A stretch of 64,000 nt of DNA from Eleginops maclovinus. Its lineage: Eukaryota > Chordata > Actinopteri > Perciformes > Eleginopidae. The position numbers and the translations under genes are program-made. The notes under the pieces were generated by a model. It was not told where the DNA came from. It ran no database searches and saw nothing but the letters and a program-made list of their open reading frames with translations. The stretch covers positions 17,459,293-17,523,292 of the forward strand of contig NC_086360.1 of assembly GCF_036324505.1 (NCBI RefSeq), in the 5' to 3' direction. This document shows positions 61,786-64,000 of the stretch, piece by piece. Numbering within the stretch: the stretch's first letter is position 1; every line of letters starts with the position of its first letter.

Positions 61786-64000
61786 AGAAAATGATTTCTA
61801 TGACTAGACAATTTCTTCCTGTCTGAGGATAAAATAGAGATGAAACCAGTCCCTCACAACATAAGCTAGACTAAGTTCTGCAATATGTAAATGGACTTCT
61901 ACTTTTAATTTGTTTCTAATGACATTTCTACAAATCCTATTTTATAACACAACTATATGAATAGGCCAGGCAATATTTGCTTATGTCTCATTGATCACAT
62001 TATGTGTATGTCAAAATTGCAAGTACAGAAATGCAAAATTAGGTTAAGACATTATTTTGTATACTCTAAAATGAGTGAACCATCCTCCAAATTGATTTTG
62101 ATAATCTTCCTTATCAGAGGTTTGGAGAAGTACTCTCTTCTATCTCTTGATCTTGTAGTTAAGTAAAAGCAGAAGTACCAGACTGAAGGAATACTCTGTT
62201 ACAAGTACATGTCCAGCAGTCAAAAAATTACTCAAGTAAAGTGCAGACTTATTATCATCAACATATTAGTACCAAAATTAAAATGACTTATTATGCAGTC
62301 CATTTCAGAATAAGATACACTATATGTTTTGATTTGACGCATTAAAGTGTTCTCAAAGCTGGTAAAGGTACAGCTAGTTTTAATGACTTTGTATACTTCA
62401 GGGTAGCTTGTGAATTTACTCCAGGTGTAACTAAAGTCTGATTAAAGTGTTGATTATATTTCAAATCAACCAAATCTTCAAAGTAACTATACAGTAGGTA
62501 CTATAAAAATGTAGTAGAGTAAAAGTACAGGATTGACCTCTGAATTGTAGTGGAGTAGAAGTATCAAGTAGCATTAAATGGAACTACTTAAATAAATATT
62601 TCACAATTGTACTTAAAGTACTTGAGTAAATGTACTTAGTTACTTTCCACCTCTGTTCCTTAGTATGCCTATGCCATATATCCAAAGAGCCATGTTTGTC
62701 ATGGATGGCCCCTTGATATGACTTCTGGATGCTTGACAATATAAAGTTATTACTCTCCTCAGTGAGTGCACTGGCAGACACTATGCATACAGAAATACAT
62801 CTTTGAGCCGCTGTGGTGCTTTATGAATGAACTAGCTAAATACAAAGTTTTAAATTTGACCTACAACTTTAAAACAAAGAGAAGAGAGAATAAGTTGGTC
62901 AACACAAACATCCTGAAATTAGGTTCTTGGTAAACAGCAGTGTTCAGCTGCCAGATCAAGCAGACACTTTAAAGGAAGAAGCTGTTATAGGTCAGTTGCA
63001 TGTCGCATGACCACAGCAGACGTCTCCATACCTTTTGAACTCACTGAAAATAAGTCACTCAATTGGCAGGATTTTGGGGGATGTGGCCCTTTTCCAAGTT
63101 GCTCATTGGTCTGAGTCTCATAAAAGCAGGTAGCAGGGCCTTGGTTCACAGAGAGGAGGTGTGTGAGGGACAGTTGGTTAATTTACCAACAATACAACGT
63201 GCTGGGGACATTCCTACATTTCCCCCTGGGAAACCTCATTGACTTGGCATTCAAATTAAATAAAAATGTGATACAGTTTATAATAACTGTCTAACCGGAA
63301 ATATAGGCTACAAAAGTTAAAATATTGAACTTATTTGTTATGATTTATATACTAAACTATACATATACACGTTTTAATTTTGTGACTTTTTTCATTTAGT
63401 TTTTGATCACTGTTTGATTTTATTACATCTGTATCTGTTGCTGAATGTTCTGTATAGCTGGGGGTACAGTATATGCAGAGTTCTGTGTTTGTTGTACTGT
63501 GCCTTGTTTGAACAATCAATGTAAAACAATCTATTGAACACACCGAAAAGGTAACTTTTAAATACGAGAGACACGCAGACAATATACTTTGATGTTTTTT
63601 GTTTTAGAATGATTTTTCTGAGAGAACACGATGTCTAAGTTACACACTGTTGGTACTCCACAGTAGGCTATAGTTTAGCTTCGGGAGCAAAAACATATCC
63701 TATTAACTGAATTTACAGTGTAACCTAGAAATACATTTTATCTGACCAATTATTTGAGATGTTTGCTGATGAAACCTTGCTCCTATAGTTACAGATAATT
63801 CCCTTTGAATAGAGCGTATAATGGAGCAGGAGGGACAGTGAGTCATGGAGGAGCATGACTGGAGATCCAGCTAGAACTGGCCTGGCCCAGATCTGAAGGT
63901 GTCTGGTTTACAAGCAGTTGTGATGAAACCAGAGTCGCAGGGTCCTTACATAAAGGGCATGTCCTAAAGGAGGCAAAACATGTTTTCACAGGCGTCAATC
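61786..64000. other. Downstream non-coding DNA
   Basis: No exon is supported. It contains the repeat copy at 62,150-62,656 and a promoter-like patch near 63,100-63,150 (ATTGG followed by CATAAAAG), noted as a weak finding. The last 200 bp are GC-richer but carry no frame I can assign. Confidence 0.45.
62150..62656 (+). repeat. Dispersed fish repeat (AGTAAAAGTAC family), second copy
   Basis: It contains AAGTAAAAGCAGAAGTACC, TACTCAAGTAAAGTGCAGAC, TTATTATGCAG, TAGAGTAAAAGTACAGG, TGTAGTGGAGTAGAAGTATC, GTAAATGTACTTAGTTAC and a TTTCCACCTCTG end, the same order as in the copy inside the sds intron. This copy appears more complete at its right end. Confidence 0.65.

Overview
The window looks like a piece of a teleost fish chromosome. 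It is mostly AT-rich intronic or intergenic DNA with long (CA)n/(TG)n microsatellites, tRNA-derived SINE heads and several copies of non-autonomous DNA-transposon-like repeats of a kind common in fish. Coding potential is confined to short exons with GT/AG borders. Nothing resembles a bacterial, viral or organellar gene set, and no CRISPR, operon or phage structure is present.

Layout. (1) Positions 1-52,510 hold no exon I can recognise with confidence. If the two-TPR exon at 52,511-52,810 (minus strand, phase 0 at both ends) belongs to a ttc28-like gene, as its sequence suggests, this stretch is the start of a very large intron of that gene. Inside it, 5,433-6,360 is a CpG-rich island. On the minus strand it ends in ATG codons directly followed by a strong GT donor, so it may be an internal or alternative promoter, or the first exon of another gene. 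(2) At 55,991-56,086 a 96-bp minus-strand block with coding-like codon use, an acceptor and a strong donor is phase-compatible with the TPR exon and may be its upstream exon. (3) Positions 56,446-56,507 hold a perfect 18-bp hairpin and, right beside it, a consensus-matching CTCF core. (4) Positions 58,690-61,762 hold a complete plus-strand sds gene (L-serine dehydratase/L-threonine deaminase): a CCAAT/TATA promoter, a probable non-coding first exon, seven coding exons giving 323 residues, and a polyadenylation signal. (5) Positions 61,800-64,000 are downstream DNA with another repeat copy and a weak promoter-like patch.

The two recognised genes have no evident functional link. sds is a metabolic enzyme that removes amino groups from serine and threonine. 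The ttc28-like gene encodes a TPR scaffold protein. They lie on opposite strands. No ttc28 start exon is visible between 56.1 and 58.7 kb, so sds may sit inside the 5' part of the ttc28-like transcription unit. I found no convincing novel multi-gene system. The most useful leads are the CpG-island first exon, the unassigned 96-bp exon, the paired CTCF-like sites, and Gly at the position of Ala65 in SDS.
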